Shown: positions 53,319 through 62,331, numbered from the stretch's first letter. The stretch is 64,000 nucleotides of DNA from Amycolatopsis aidingensis (GCF_018885265.1 NZ_CP076538.1:4934001-4998000), one strand, 5' to 3'. Notes: generated by a model from the sequence alone, not told the origin. Numbers and translations: made by a program.

Positions 53319-54179
53319 TCACGGTGGGGAACCCTCTTTCTCCGGTTCGTGGTCCGGTGCCTTGGCGACAACCCGGCGGAGCGGAAACGGCAACCTCCGG
53401 CCGGGCCGTGCCCACGAACCCAGCGCTCGCTTCGCCTGCTCCACCCGGCCCGGCTCCGCTTCCGGCAGGTACAACCCCTCGACGATCAGCGCCGCCTGCT
53501 CCGGTGTGTCGACCTCCCGCCAAAACACCCTGTGCTCGCACCTGCCGACGACGAAGCCGTGCGCTCGCAGCAGCGGTGCCAGCCCGTCACGTGCCTGCGG
53601 GTTCGGCCAGGGTTGATCACGAATACCCAGCGCCCGGAACACACGCAGCCAGCGGACAGCCCCGACCGGGCGCCAGCCCAGTCGGGACGGCACCAGCGCG
53701 ACGATCCGCCCGCCGGGTCGCAGCACCCTGCGTACCTCGCCGAGCACGCCCTCCAGCGGGGTCAGCAGCTGCAGGCTCATCGCCGCGCACACATCGACGA
53801 CCGCGTCCTCGGCAACCGGCAACGCGTCCGCCCTACCCAGCACCACCGGTCCCCTGCCGGCCGCCGTGGCGAGGCCGAGTTCGCCCGTCGAGCTGTCGAC
53901 GCCCAGCCATCGCGCATCCGGCAGCAGTTCCCGGGTGGGGGCCGAGCCGCAGGCCAGGTCGAGGATCGGGCCGGGGCTCGACCGGAGCGGCTCGACCAGC
54001 CAGCGGTAGGGCGAGGCGACCCCGCGGGCCGCCGCCACGCTCAGCACGCGCTCGGTGATTCCCGGCCGCTCATCGTGATACCCGGCCACGTAGCGGCACC
54101 ATCCCGCCGCGTTCGGCCGGGTCCGCCGCCCCGACAGGTAGCCCACGCCGGCCACGATAAACGGCACGGCGTGGTTCAC
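53319..54179 (-). CDS. SAM-dependent methyltransferase
   Basis: A 286-residue class I methyltransferase. SAM loop: ILDLACGSAPTRELL (residues about 70-85), acidic second strand WLGVDSSTGEL, motif II ADALPVAEDAVVDVCAAMSLQLL and post-motif RVLRPGGRIVALVPS. The N terminus (VPFIVAGVGYLSGRRTRPNAAGWCRYVAGYHDERPGITE) is hydrophobic and may interact with membrane or lipid. It sits 45 bases downstream of the ArsM-like gene in the same operon. Confidence 0.8.
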   Translation of the reverse strand: MNHAVPFIVAGVGYLSGRRTRPNAAGWCRYVAGYHDERPGITERVLSVAAARGVASPYRWLVEPLRSSPGPILDLACGSAPTRELLPDARWLGVDSSTGELGLATAAGRGPVVLGRADALPVAEDAVVDVCAAMSLQLLTPLEGVLGEVRRVLRPGGRIVALVPSRLGWRPVGAVRWLRVFRALGIRDQPWPNPQARDGLAPLLRAHGFVVGRCEHRVFWREVDTPEQAALIVEGLYLPEAEPGRVEQAKRALGSWARPGRRLPFPLRRVVAKAPDHEPEKEGSPP

Positions 54180-54224
54180 CGCAACCCGAAACAGGTGCCG
54201 ACCGCCGCGGGGTCCGGTTGCCGC

Positions 54225-55034
54225 TCATGTGGGCTTCTGTGCCACCAGCAGGCCGTAGCCGATCACGCCGTCGGCCACGGCCTGCCGGACGAGTTCGGTG
54301 TAGCGCAGCACGGCTTCGATGTCGACACCCGCCTCGGTCAACCGGCTGGGTGCGGTCATCCGCAACAGCCGCAGCCGGGCCTCGATCTGATCGATCATCT
54401 CGGCGATCGCGCCGTCGTGCCGCTCGGTGTGGATGGTGGTCAACCCGGCCGCGGCGAGGATGTCCGCGTACTGCGCCAAGGGCCGGGCATCGGCGATGCA
54501 GGCGATCCAGGCGGTGAGCGTGCGCAGCTGCTCGGGCAGCCCCGCCTCGGTGATCGTCACATCGGTGATGCCGACCCGGCCGCCAGGACGCAGCAGCCGG
54601 GCGAACTCGGTGGCCGCGGTCGGCTTGTCCGGGAAGGTGCAGAACGCGCACTCGCAGAGCACCGCGTCGAAAGCACCGTCCGGTAGCGGGATTCGCTCGG
54701 CGTCTGCGAGGTGGAACCGGATCCGCCCGGCGAGGCCCGCGGCCTCCGCCGCCGTCCGCGCCCGCCGCACCGTGTCCTCGCCGAGGTCGACTCCGTCCAC
54801 CGTGGCGTCGTACTCGGCGGCCAGCAGCCGGGTGGTCGCGCCGGAACCGGCGGCGACGTCGACTACCCGCTGCCCGGCACCCAGCCCGAGGGTCGAGGCA
54901 AGCCGCCGGGTCAGCTCCAGCCCGCCCGGGTGGTAGGACTCGCCCAGCAACAGCGCCACCGCGTCGCTGCCGTAGGCGGCCGTGCAGCACGCCTTGATCT
55001 CCGCCGGGGTGCCGGCGTCGCCTGCGCGGTTCAT
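54225..55034 (-). CDS. ArsM-like SAM methyltransferase
   Basis: Start ATG 55034 (GAGGAGGAG upstream), 269 residues. Begins IKACCTAAYGSDAVALLLGESYHPGGLELTRRL, then SAM loop VVDVAAGSGATTRLL and CECAFCTFPDKPTAATEFARLLRPGGRV. The early Cys-Cys, the Cys-x3-Cys near CECAFC and the S-Y-H-P-G-G opening are shared with arsenite methyltransferases (ArsM) and related bacterial enzymes. The mer neighbours make a metal(loid) substrate plausible, but a natural-product or lipid substrate is possible. Confidence 0.7.
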   Translation of the reverse strand: MNRAGDAGTPAEIKACCTAAYGSDAVALLLGESYHPGGLELTRRLASTLGLGAGQRVVDVAAGSGATTRLLAAEYDATVDGVDLGEDTVRRARTAAEAAGLAGRIRFHLADAERIPLPDGAFDAVLCECAFCTFPDKPTAATEFARLLRPGGRVGITDVTITEAGLPEQLRTLTAWIACIADARPLAQYADILAAAGLTTIHTERHDGAIAEMIDQIEARLRLLRMTAPSRLTEAGVDIEAVLRYTELVRQAVADGVIGYGLLVAQKPT

Positions 55035-55110
55035 GGCTCGACTCCTCCTCGCTGCGCTCCTCGGCCCGCAGGCCGGACCTACGATGCTCGCTCGTCGTCG
55101 CCTGCGCGGC

Positions 55111-56790
55111 TCATGGCTCGACCGCCCGGCGCCCGACGTTGGTGCTGTCCGGGGCCAGGGGTCGGACACCGTTACCATTGCCGTTGTCACTGCCCGCCGT
55201 GTCCGGACCGCTCGCGACCTTGGACCCGTAGGGCGAGTCCACGACGAGGGGTTGCAGCTCGATCGCGTTCGGCACCACGTCGGCGACGGTGACCCCGGAC
55301 TGCTGGGCGCGCACCTGTTCGCGGTAGCCGACGGAGTTGTAGGCACAGAACGGGATCATCCGGCCGTCCGGGGTGATCTCCTCCACGCAGCACTTCATCA
55401 GCTGCTTGACGTTCAGCGTGTAGGGGTCCTGGAAGTCCTGCACCACGATCATGAACGCCCGCTCGGTCAGTTCGGCCAGCGCACCCGGCAGGTTCACCCC
55501 GCAGGCGTCCGCGCAGTCCAGCGCCTCCGCCGTCGCCCGCAACCTGTCCTCGGTGGTCTCGGTGCCCGGGAACGCCGAAGCGCTCCACAGCTTCTCCAGC
55601 GCCTCCCGGATCGCATAGTCGGGCACCACCCGGTTGGACACATAGTCCAGATAATCCTCCACCCGCAACAACCGGGGAATCGGCACCACCCCGAAACCCG
55701 GCTCGCCAGGGGTTCCCTCGGTCAGCAGGTAGGTGATCGAGCGGCAGGTAGGAAAGCAGCACGGCACCGGGAAGAAGTCATCGGTGCGGAACCAGTCCGG
55801 CCGCTGCCGCGCGATCAGTTCCAGCACATCGGAATTGGTCAGCCGGGTCAGTGGGTCGAACTCCACATGCCGCCCGGAATGCGTCACCGGCTGGAACGAC
55901 ACCGACCGCACCGCCGGATGCCCCAGCCCGAACTCGATGATGTCGCCGAGTTCGTGCTCGTTCAACCCGCGCTCCACCGCGGCCACCAGGGTCACCGTCA
56001 GCCCGGCCTCGGCACAGTTGTCCAGCGCCTGCCGCTTGCGCTCCCGCAGGTCCTTACCCCGGATCTCCCGATGGGTGCGCTCATCGAACCCGTCGAACTG
56101 TAGATAGATATTGATCGACTTGCCCTCCCGTCGCCCACCATCACCCTCAACGGAGGCACTTCGTGCCGCTGCGCCTTTGCCGTTGCGCTCCCCCAGCGCG
56201 GCCACGAACCGCCTGTCCGTGGCCAGCCGGATGCCGTTGGTATTCAGGTTGACGTTCCGGATCGGCTTGGCCTGGGCCAGATCGATGAACTCGAGAATGT
56301 TCTTGTGGATGGTGGGTTCCCCACCGGAGAACATCACCACCTCGGCCTCACCCTCCGACTCCACGAACACATCCAGCATCCGATCACACTGCTCCACCGT
56401 GATCGAATACCCATCCGGCTGATGCCCCGAATCGGCAAAACAAATCGGGCAGTCCAGGTTGCACGCCGTGTTCACCTCAATGATCCCCAGGCACGCGTGC
56501 TGCTTGTGCTCCGGGCACAACCCACAGTCCGAGGGGCAGCCGTCCTTCACCTCGGTCTGGAAGGTCAGCGGGATCGTGCCCGGCTTGTTGAACCGCGCCG
56601 AGGACAGGTACGCCTGCGCGTCCCCGTACACCAGCGCCTCGAACGGCCCGTGCTGTTTGCAGCGCTTGCGCAGGTAGACCTTGTTCTCGCGAATGTTGAC
56701 CTGCGCGTCCACCACCACTTTGCACACCGGGCAGATGCTCTTGGTGTACTCGACGAACACCTCGCCCCGATCCCGCTTCCGATCCGACAC
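55111..56790 (-). CDS. COG1964 radical SAM protein (Tes/MJ0619-like)
   Basis: A 559-residue protein. An N-terminal Cys cluster (SICPVCKVVVDAQ, KRCKQHGPFEALVYGD, DGCPSDCGLCPEHK) precedes the radical SAM motif CNLDCPICF (C-x3-C-x2-C) with the GGE loop MFSGGEPTIHK. This layout (two zinc-like clusters, C-P-x-D-C-G-L-C-P-x-H-K-x-H, then C-N-L-x-C-P-I-C-F) is that of COG1964, which includes the archaeal tetraether synthase Tes (MJ0619). Additional Cys near the C terminus (KCCVEEITPDGRMIPFC) suggest auxiliary iron-sulfur clusters. A low-complexity SNGNGNG tail follows. It heads an operon with two methyltransferases and an AhpD-like protein. C-C bond or methyl transfer chemistry is likely; the substrate is unknown. 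Confidence 0.82.
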   Translation of the reverse strand: MSDRKRDRGEVFVEYTKSICPVCKVVVDAQVNIRENKVYLRKRCKQHGPFEALVYGDAQAYLSSARFNKPGTIPLTFQTEVKDGCPSDCGLCPEHKQHACLGIIEVNTACNLDCPICFADSGHQPDGYSITVEQCDRMLDVFVESEGEAEVVMFSGGEPTIHKNILEFIDLAQAKPIRNVNLNTNGIRLATDRRFVAALGERNGKGAAARSASVEGDGGRREGKSINIYLQFDGFDERTHREIRGKDLRERKRQALDNCAEAGLTVTLVAAVERGLNEHELGDIIEFGLGHPAVRSVSFQPVTHSGRHVEFDPLTRLTNSDVLELIARQRPDWFRTDDFFPVPCCFPTCRSITYLLTEGTPGEPGFGVVPIPRLLRVEDYLDYVSNRVVPDYAIREALEKLWSASAFPGTETTEDRLRATAEALDCADACGVNLPGALAELTERAFMIVVQDFQDPYTLNVKQLMKCCVEEITPDGRMIPFCAYNSVGYREQVRAQQSGVTVADVVPNAIELQPLVVDSPYGSKVASGPDTAGSDNGNGNGVRPLAPDSTNVGRRAVEP

Positions 56791-56930
56791 CGGCCGCTCC
56801 TCGACATTGGTGATCGTGCAGAGTCCAGCTCAGCAACGATCGTGCCGGAACGCATCCCGAATGTCAGCGCGCGGACACTCGGCGGGCCGCACCGGCGCTT
56901 CGCCGCCCGCGGGCGCGGCCGACCAGGTGA

Positions 56931-57560
56931 TCAGGACGGCGGCGTCGTCTCTGGCGGCGCGACCCGTTGGCCGAGGTCGTATGCCTCAGCGATGGGGAGG
57001 GCAGCCGCTTCGGGGTGCCGGTCAAGCCACGGACGCGCCGTCTCGGGGCCGGCGAAGAAGTGCACGTGATGACAGAAGGCGGTGCGCACGGAGGTGAGGT
57101 CGTCCGGCGTGACCAGCGAGACGACGGCAGTGCCGGGATCGACGCTGGTCACGCCGGTGCCGTCGACCGTGAGGCGGATGGGTGTTCCGGTGGCATGGCA
57201 CGGGGAGGTGACCCGGGCCGGCTGGGCGAGAAGCCGCGGGTAGATGAGGGTATCCATGGCGCACCAGGTGTAGAGCACGTGCCCGTCGATCTCGAACTGG
57301 TGTGGGGTGGGGCGCAGGGTGAGACCGGCGCCGACGATGCGGCCGTGCTCGTCGTATTCGATGTCCGGCGCTTCGGCCAGCGCTTGCCGCACCTCGTGTA
57401 CCGGCCGACCGTAAGCCTCGGCCAGGGTCTCGACCTCGACAGGTTCGCCGTGGGCCAGTAGCCGCAGCAGTGGCGCACCGTGCCAGCCGTGGGCGGTGTT
57501 GCGTTCGCAGCCGAACACCGCGTCCACTGTGGCCGCAAGCCGGTCGCGTTCGGTGGTCAT
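56931..57560 (-). CDS. merB: Organomercurial lyase MerB
   Basis: A 209-residue alkylmercury lyase. It has the catalytic Cys and Asp in YTWCAMDTL and the second Cys in TAFCHHVHFF, the three residues that protonate C-Hg bonds. A winged-helix-like N-terminal domain (LAEAYGRPVHEVRQAL) fits the family. AAAGG before ATG 57560; it follows merA by 24 bases and is co-transcribed. Releases Hg(II), which MerA then reduces. Confidence 0.93.
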   Translation of the reverse strand: MTTERDRLAATVDAVFGCERNTAHGWHGAPLLRLLAHGEPVEVETLAEAYGRPVHEVRQALAEAPDIEYDEHGRIVGAGLTLRPTPHQFEIDGHVLYTWCAMDTLIYPRLLAQPARVTSPCHATGTPIRLTVDGTGVTSVDPGTAVVSLVTPDDLTSVRTAFCHHVHFFAGPETARPWLDRHPEAAALPIAEAYDLGQRVAPPETTPPS

Positions 57561-57584
57561 GAGAAGCCTTTCGGGTGTGGTGGG

Positions 57585-59000
57585 TCAGGCGGCGCAGCAG
57601 GAAAGCTTGGTGATGTCGCGAGTAAAGGTTTGGGCGGCGAGTTTGAGGGCTTCGGCCATGGTCAGGTACGGGCACCACAGCTCGCCCATCTCGTAGACGC
57701 TCATCCGGTTGTGCAGCGCGTAGACGGCGGTGGCGATCACCTCGCCCGCGCCGTCGGCGAGCACGTGGGCTCCGAGTAGCCGCCCGGTGCCGCGTTCGGC
57801 GACGAGCTTGACCAGCCCGCGGGTGTCGCGGTTGACCAGGGCGCGGGGCACGTGTTCCAGCGGCAGCACCCGGCACTCGCAGTCGTAACCCCGCGCCGTG
57901 GCCCCGGCTTCGGTGAGCCCGGCCGCGGCGACTTGGGGACCGGTGAAGGTCACCCGCGGCAGGTGGTGGTAGTCGAGCCCGCGTTCGGCGTGGTGGAAGG
58001 CGTTGTCGACCACGACCGCGCCGTGCGCGCCGGCGACGTAGACGAACTGCGGATGCCCGGTCACATCGCCTGCCGCCCAGATCCGGGGGTTGTCGGTGCG
58101 CAACCGCTCGTCGACGACGATCTCGCCGCGCTCACCGACGCGCACCCCGACGGCATCCAGCCCCAGACCGCCGGTGACCGGTTTGCGGCCGGTGGCCATC
58201 AGCACCTCGTCGGCCCGCAGCCAGCGGGTACATCCTTCCGCGTCGCGCAACTCGGCCACGACCTGCCCACCCTCGCGGCGCACTTGGCTGAGGACCGTGC
58301 CCGTGTGCACGCCCATCCCCTCGTCCAGGAGGATCTCGGCGAGTGCGGCGGAGAGCTCGGGTTCCTCGGTCGGCGCCAGCCGGTCCCGCATTTCGACGAC
58401 CTCGACCCGCACGCCGAGACGTGCGAACAGTTGTGCCTGTTCCAGCCCGACATAGTTGCCGCCGACCACCAGCATCGACCCGGGCAGAGCCTGCAGTTCC
58501 ATGGCGGTGGTCGAGGTCAGGTGGCCCACCTCCGCCAGCCCGTCCACCGGCGGCGTCCATGGTGCCGAGCCGGTAGCAATGAGATAGTGCTCGGCCTCGA
58601 TCCGGCGCGCCCCTCCCCCGGCGAGCGCGACCTCCAAGACCGGACCCTCGCCGAACCGGGCCTGGCCGGCGACGATCTCCCAGCCGTACTCCGCAGCCAA
58701 CCCGGTGTACTTCTCCTGCCGCATCCCAGCCACCAGGTCGGCTTTCCCCGCGATCAGCTCGGCGAAGGCGACCTCCTCCGCGCCGGCCCGAACCCCCGGG
58801 AACCGGTCGGCCGACAGGGCCACCTGCCGGGCCTCGGCCGCGGCCAGCAACGCCTTCGAGGGCACGCACCCGGTGTTCACGCACGTGCCACCCACGATGC
58901 CGCGCTCAACCATCACCACCGAACGGCCCGATCGCCGCGCGGCGATCGCGGCGGCGAACGCTGAGCCTCCGGAGCCGATGATCGCCAGATCGAAGGCCAT
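57585..59000 (-). CDS. merA: Mercuric reductase MerA
   Basis: A 471-residue flavoprotein from ATG 59000 (an alternative GTG at 59009 adds three residues). FAD-binding GSGGSAFAAAI, redox Cys pair GGTCVNTGCVPSK (about Cys40/Cys45), FAD/dimer motif TNPRIWAAGDVTG, and the C-terminal mercury-shuttling Cys-Cys in TKLSCCAA. It lacks the N-terminal HMA (NmerA) domain, common in actinobacterial MerA. It reduces Hg(II) to Hg(0) with NADPH. Divergent from the ArsR-type regulator with a large dyad between. Confidence 0.95.
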   Translation of the reverse strand: MAFDLAIIGSGGSAFAAAIAARRSGRSVVMVERGIVGGTCVNTGCVPSKALLAAAEARQVALSADRFPGVRAGAEEVAFAELIAGKADLVAGMRQEKYTGLAAEYGWEIVAGQARFGEGPVLEVALAGGGARRIEAEHYLIATGSAPWTPPVDGLAEVGHLTSTTAMELQALPGSMLVVGGNYVGLEQAQLFARLGVRVEVVEMRDRLAPTEEPELSAALAEILLDEGMGVHTGTVLSQVRREGGQVVAELRDAEGCTRWLRADEVLMATGRKPVTGGLGLDAVGVRVGERGEIVVDERLRTDNPRIWAAGDVTGHPQFVYVAGAHGAVVVDNAFHHAERGLDYHHLPRVTFTGPQVAAAGLTEAGATARGYDCECRVLPLEHVPRALVNRDTRGLVKLVAERGTGRLLGAHVLADGAGEVIATAVYALHNRMSVYEMGELWCPYLTMAEALKLAAQTFTRDITKLSCCAA

Positions 59001-59043
59001 ACCCGTCACCTCGTCTCCACCCGGAGGTAGCGGTCTACCTCGT

Positions 59044-59098
59044 CATATTCGCCTCTGCGGATGTATACTGCCTCATAGTATCCGCCTTGGCGAATATG
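59044..59098. promoter_or_regulatory. mer operator/promoter dyad
   Basis: A large interrupted dyad: outer arms catattcgcc (59044-59053) and ggcgaatatg (59089-59098), inner arms gcggat.. and ..atccgc. It lies between divergent merA and the regulator gene, in an AT-rich patch, as expected for binding of a dimeric ArsR/SmtB-type mercury sensor controlling both directions. Confidence 0.7.
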
Positions 59099-59123
59099 TG
59101 AAGGATGGTTGGAGGAACGCCGC

Positions 59124-59510
59124 ATGAGCGAGGCCGCGGGCATCGCCGCCGGTAGCGGGCTGCTGGGCGAGGGGGACGAGGTCGGCACGGTGGCGAAGTT
59201 CTTCCGCGCCCTGGGTGACCCAAGCAGGCTGCGGCTGCTGGAGTTCCTGCTCGACGGCGAGCACAGTGTCAGCGACTGCGTGGCCCACATCGGGCTGTCC
59301 CAAGGGCGAGTATCGACCCACCTGGCATGTCTGGCCGACTGCGGCTACGTCCAGGCCCGCCGCGCAGGCCGGTGGTGCTACTACCGAGTGGCCGACCCGC
59401 GAGTGGCCGAGCTGGTGATGCTGGCCCGCGCGCTGGCCGCGGACAACTGCGCCGCCCTGGCCACCTGCGAGCGCATCGACGGCCCCCAGACCGCGCCGAG
59501 GCGGAACTGA
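59124..59510 (+). CDS. ArsR/SmtB-type mercury-responsive repressor
   Basis: Start ATG 59124 (GGAGG upstream), 128 residues. Winged helix: FFRALGDPSRLRLLEFLLDGEHSVSDCVAHIGLSQGRVSTHLACLADCGYVQARRAGRWCYYRVADP. Cys in SVSDC and ACLADCGY are plausible Hg(II) ligands; actinobacterial mer operons use this ArsR-type protein (called MerR in Streptomyces) rather than the true MerR fold. It heads a plus-strand operon with the MerT-like gene. Confidence 0.9.
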   Translation: MSEAAGIAAGSGLLGEGDEVGTVAKFFRALGDPSRLRLLEFLLDGEHSVSDCVAHIGLSQGRVSTHLACLADCGYVQARRAGRWCYYRVADPRVAELVMLARALAADNCAALATCERIDGPQTAPRRN

Positions 59511-59522
59511 GCGAGGAGACCG

Positions 59523-59792
59523 ATGGCCACGACGAACAAGCGGGGTGTGCTGACCACGCTCGGACTCGGGGCGGTACTGGTGTTGTGCTGTGCCGCGCCC
59601 GCCCTGATCGCCGCGGGCGCGCTGGGCGCGCTCGGCGCCTGGCTGGGCAACCCGTGGGTCATCGGCGCCGCCCTGGCCGCGGCGGTCGTCATATGGCGGA
59701 TCCACAGGCGGCACCGGCGCGGACACACCAGCACCCGTGATCCGTCCGATCGTTCCCACCCCGACGGCAACGACCGGCCTTCCGGCCCGTAA
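59523..59792 (+). CDS. MerT/MerF-like mercury transport protein
   Basis: An 89-residue inner-membrane protein, 12 bases after the regulator (GAGGAG before ATG). Two helices: GLGAVLVLCCAAPALIAAGALGALG and PWVIGAALAAAVVIWRI. The Cys-Cys in helix 1 is the Hg(II) acceptor pair of MerT/MerF transporters. A basic His/Arg-rich tail (RIHRRHRRGH) follows. Imports Hg(II) for MerA. Confidence 0.8.
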   Translation: MATTNKRGVLTTLGLGAVLVLCCAAPALIAAGALGALGAWLGNPWVIGAALAAAVVIWRIHRRHRRGHTSTRDPSDRSHPDGNDRPSGP

Positions 59793-59978
59793 CAGCCGTT
59801 CCGTACCCGTTCGTGATCAGGAGCGTTCATCTCCGAGCCGCCCCGCGGCCGCTGATCATGGTCATGCACTGGCCGGTATCGGTCGCCGGGCGCTTCCTGT
59901 GTTGACCTTCCCCCAGGAGCAAGGTCATACCGTGCCACGACGACATGAGAAACGCAGGTCACAGACCTAGGAGGCGTT

Positions 59979-60325
59979 ATGGGCATGGTGGAGCTCCACG
60001 TGCGGGGCATGGAGTACGGCGCGTGTGCACAGCGGGTGACCGCGGTGCTGAAACGGGTGGACGGGGTGCGTGCGGCGACCGCCGATCACACCTCCGGCCG
60101 GGTGGAGGTCAGCGTGGGCGCGGAGCTACCCGACCGGGAGGTGCTGGTGGAGCGGATCGAGGCGGCAGGCTTCGAGGTGGTCGAGGACGTTTGTGCCATG
60201 ACGACCGCTGCCGAGAACCGTGCCCGGCTGTGGGAGTCCGAGCCAAGCCCGCGGGAGGGGCATCGGCGGATCCGCGCGAAGCTCGCGGGGCTGCACTGCT
60301 CGCTGTGCACCGGCACGATCGGGGA
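59979..60325 (+). pseudogene. Metal-ATPase N terminus (HMA domains), truncated by IS256 remnant
   Basis: AGGAGG precedes ATG 59979. Residues 3-70 form an HMA fold (VELHVRGMEYGACAQRVTAVLKRVDGVRAATADH) but the first metal-binding Cys is replaced by Tyr (M-E-Y-G-A-C). A second Cys motif follows (AKLAGLHCSLCTGTI), the start of the next domain of a heavy-metal P-type ATPase. After GTIG the frame enters insertion-element DNA, so the pump is lost. It belongs to the mer operon direction. Confidence 0.6.
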
Positions 60326-60753
60326 CTGTTTCAAGATCGGTGGGTTCGGCCGACACGCCGGGCTGAGATCCGGCGGGATGGGCACGAAGTGTGATGACTG
60401 TGGATGTCGTGACGAGTGGGGCATCGAAGAAGAAGACCGACGAGGCCGCTGCGGCGGGCGCACAGCACAAGCTGGCTGCGGAGATGATCAAGCAGGCGCA
60501 CGAGCAGGGCCTGGCCCTGACCGGCCCCGACGGGCTGCTGGGGCAGCTGACGAAGACGGAGAGGACCGAGCACCTCGGCTACGACAAGCACGACCCCGCT
60601 GGGCGGGGCAGTGGGAACTCCCGGAACGGAACGCGGTCCAAGACGATGCCGACCGAGATCGGCCCGGTCGAGATCGAGGTTCCGCAGGATACCGACTCCT
60701 CGTTCGAGCCGCAGATCGTGCGCAAGCGTCAACGCTGGCTGGCCGGCGTTTAG
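60326..60753 (+). mobile_element. IS256-family element remnant
   Basis: Bases 60326 on (gggactgtttcaagatcggt) look like the IS256-type left end; the transposase (from about 60394) reads AEMIKQAHEQGLALTGPDGLLGQLTK, jumps over a short missing segment to TEHLGYDKHDPAGRGSGNSRNGTRSKT, then EIGPVEIEVPQDTDSSFEPQIVRKRQRWLAGV and stops at 60753 where group II intron sequence begins. Only the first third of the transposase remains. Confidence 0.75.
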
Positions 60754-61223
60754 GAGACCGGCAGAAAGTCGGTCTCAAAGATCGGTTCCAGCACCAGCTT
60801 CAACGCCTCCCGAACCACCCGATCCGCGATGGTCGGAATGCCCAGTTTCCTGAGCTTCCCCGAACCACCCGGTTTCGGGATGCTGCGCTCACGCACCGCA
60901 GCGGCCGGAACGACCCCTCCTTGACCAGAGCACGCAGCTCGTCCAGGAACCCCGGGACCCAGGCGCTGCTCGACATCGGCGGCGGTAACACCATCGACGT
61001 CAGGCGTGTTCGCGCCCCGGTTACCCGCAACCCGGACAAACGCCATGATCAACGTCGCCGGGGCATACACGAAGTTGAACACATCATCGAACCTGCGACC
61101 AGGATCGGCCGCCCAACGGTGAAGCTTGGCCTGCATCTCCGAGACCCGCTGCCACGGCCCCTTCGGGGCCTCGGCCGGGGCACCACCATTCGATGGTACG
61201 TCTTTCGGCCTCACAGCCACCAT
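60750..61223 (-). pseudogene. Group II intron reverse transcriptase/maturase, 5' fragment
   Basis: ATG 61223 (CAGGAG upstream). The N terminus has LHRWAADPGRRFDDVFNFVYAPATL, RVAGNRGANTPDVDGVTAADVEQRL, then a displaced frame (VPGFLDELRALVKEGSFRPL) and back to RSIPKPGGSGKLRKLGIPTIADRVVREALKLVLEPIFETDFLPVS. These are RT motifs 0-2 of group II intron maturases. It is cut at FLPVS by the junction with the IS256 remnant. Two compensating shifts and truncation mean it is dead. Confidence 0.75.
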
Positions 61224-61910
61224 CTCCTGTCTATCCGCTGTCGCCCTTCCCCATACACCGGGATTCCCCGGCCCGGAGTACTACGGCGACTTCGCCCCAC
61301 TCCAGGCCGACCGGTTGACGGTGAACCCAGCACACCCACAATGGGCTTGTGGACCCGGGTGGGACCCGAAGTGGTTTCCCGTGTTCACTGTGGTTCGCTT
61401 GATCGAAGAGGAGCCCGACTCTGCCCCAGCGGCTTCGCCACGACTACGCCGCAGACCTTGAGCGCAGCCTCCCGGAGGCCCGTTCCAAGATCCACCCGAA
61501 GTGTCGGTCACCGACACGAAGTTGCCCCACTACAAGGGACACGCACCGCACCTCGCCCATATCCACCAGATTCGAGCCGATTCAGCGTGGTGGGACGTTA
61601 CGACATCGGTTCCTCGCGTACTCCTCTCGATCCCGCTCACCGGACCCGCGTCATCTGGCAGTACTGACACGCCCCGGCTTTGCCAGAACTGCTCCCACCC
61701 TCCCGGCACCTCCCGGATCAGGCTGCCCTCAGCTCCTATCGGGCCGCCGTGACCACCCAGCGGCGATGGTCTCTCACCTCCACTCAAACCACAGCGCCTC
61801 ACGGCGATGAACCCGCCGCTCAACGCCTTCACCACAACGTTCGGTGATCGCTGGCCAGCGCCCAGAAGTACTAACCAGCAACGCCGAACCCACCGATTCC
61901 GTTACAGACC
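61224..61910 (-). other. Probable group II intron RNA 5' region (remnant)
   Basis: Bases upstream of the maturase ORF on the minus strand carry no gene of their own but repeat sequence styles usual for the intron 5' ribozyme part. I could not place the 5' splice site or domain boundaries. Structure prediction would be needed. Low confidence in the exact limits. Confidence 0.35.
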
Positions 61911-62000
61911 CCACGCAAGCTGAACCTTGCGGGAAGCCACTAGCCGACCTCCGGTCCTAGTGCCGCATCAAGCAACGTTGCCTAGCTAATCGCCCGAAGA

Positions 62001-62083
62001 GCCCTGAACGTGGCGTTCGAGACGTCAGATGTCTCGGATGTGCCGTTCGCGACGGTGAGCGTCCGGAAAGCCACGTTCAGGGC
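62001..62083. repeat. Long intergenic dyad (gccctgaacgtggc ... gccacgttcagggc)
   Basis: Perfect 14-bp arms 62001-62014 and 62070-62083 enclose an inner hairpin (cgagac 62018-62023 with gtctcg 62031-62036). Such nested dyads with a gaacgtggc core recur in intergenic regions of Pseudonocardiaceae genomes from my general recollection. Could be a terminator or a REP-like element. Confidence 0.5.
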
Positions 62084-62331
62084 ACCCCCGGCGGGCAACC
62101 CGTAACAGCGGCAACGTTCTGTGCGGCGGCACTAGCACGGTACGGAGTAGTACCGCTTGAGACTTCGCCTCACACCGCAATGACGGTGACGTTATTCGCG
62201 CATGACGGCCGCACGACGCGTCTGGTGCACCATCACATTGCGCGGTTGCGCGCGGGACTTGTCTCCCGCGCGCTCAGGTCCGCCAACCGGCCCGAACCCG
62301 ATACCCACGCACTGAAGGATTGGCTGCATCT

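Noticed and set aside
52698-54686. 662-codon plus-strand frame
   Set aside because: Runs antisense across four recognisable genes; Pro/Arg/Gln-rich shadow.
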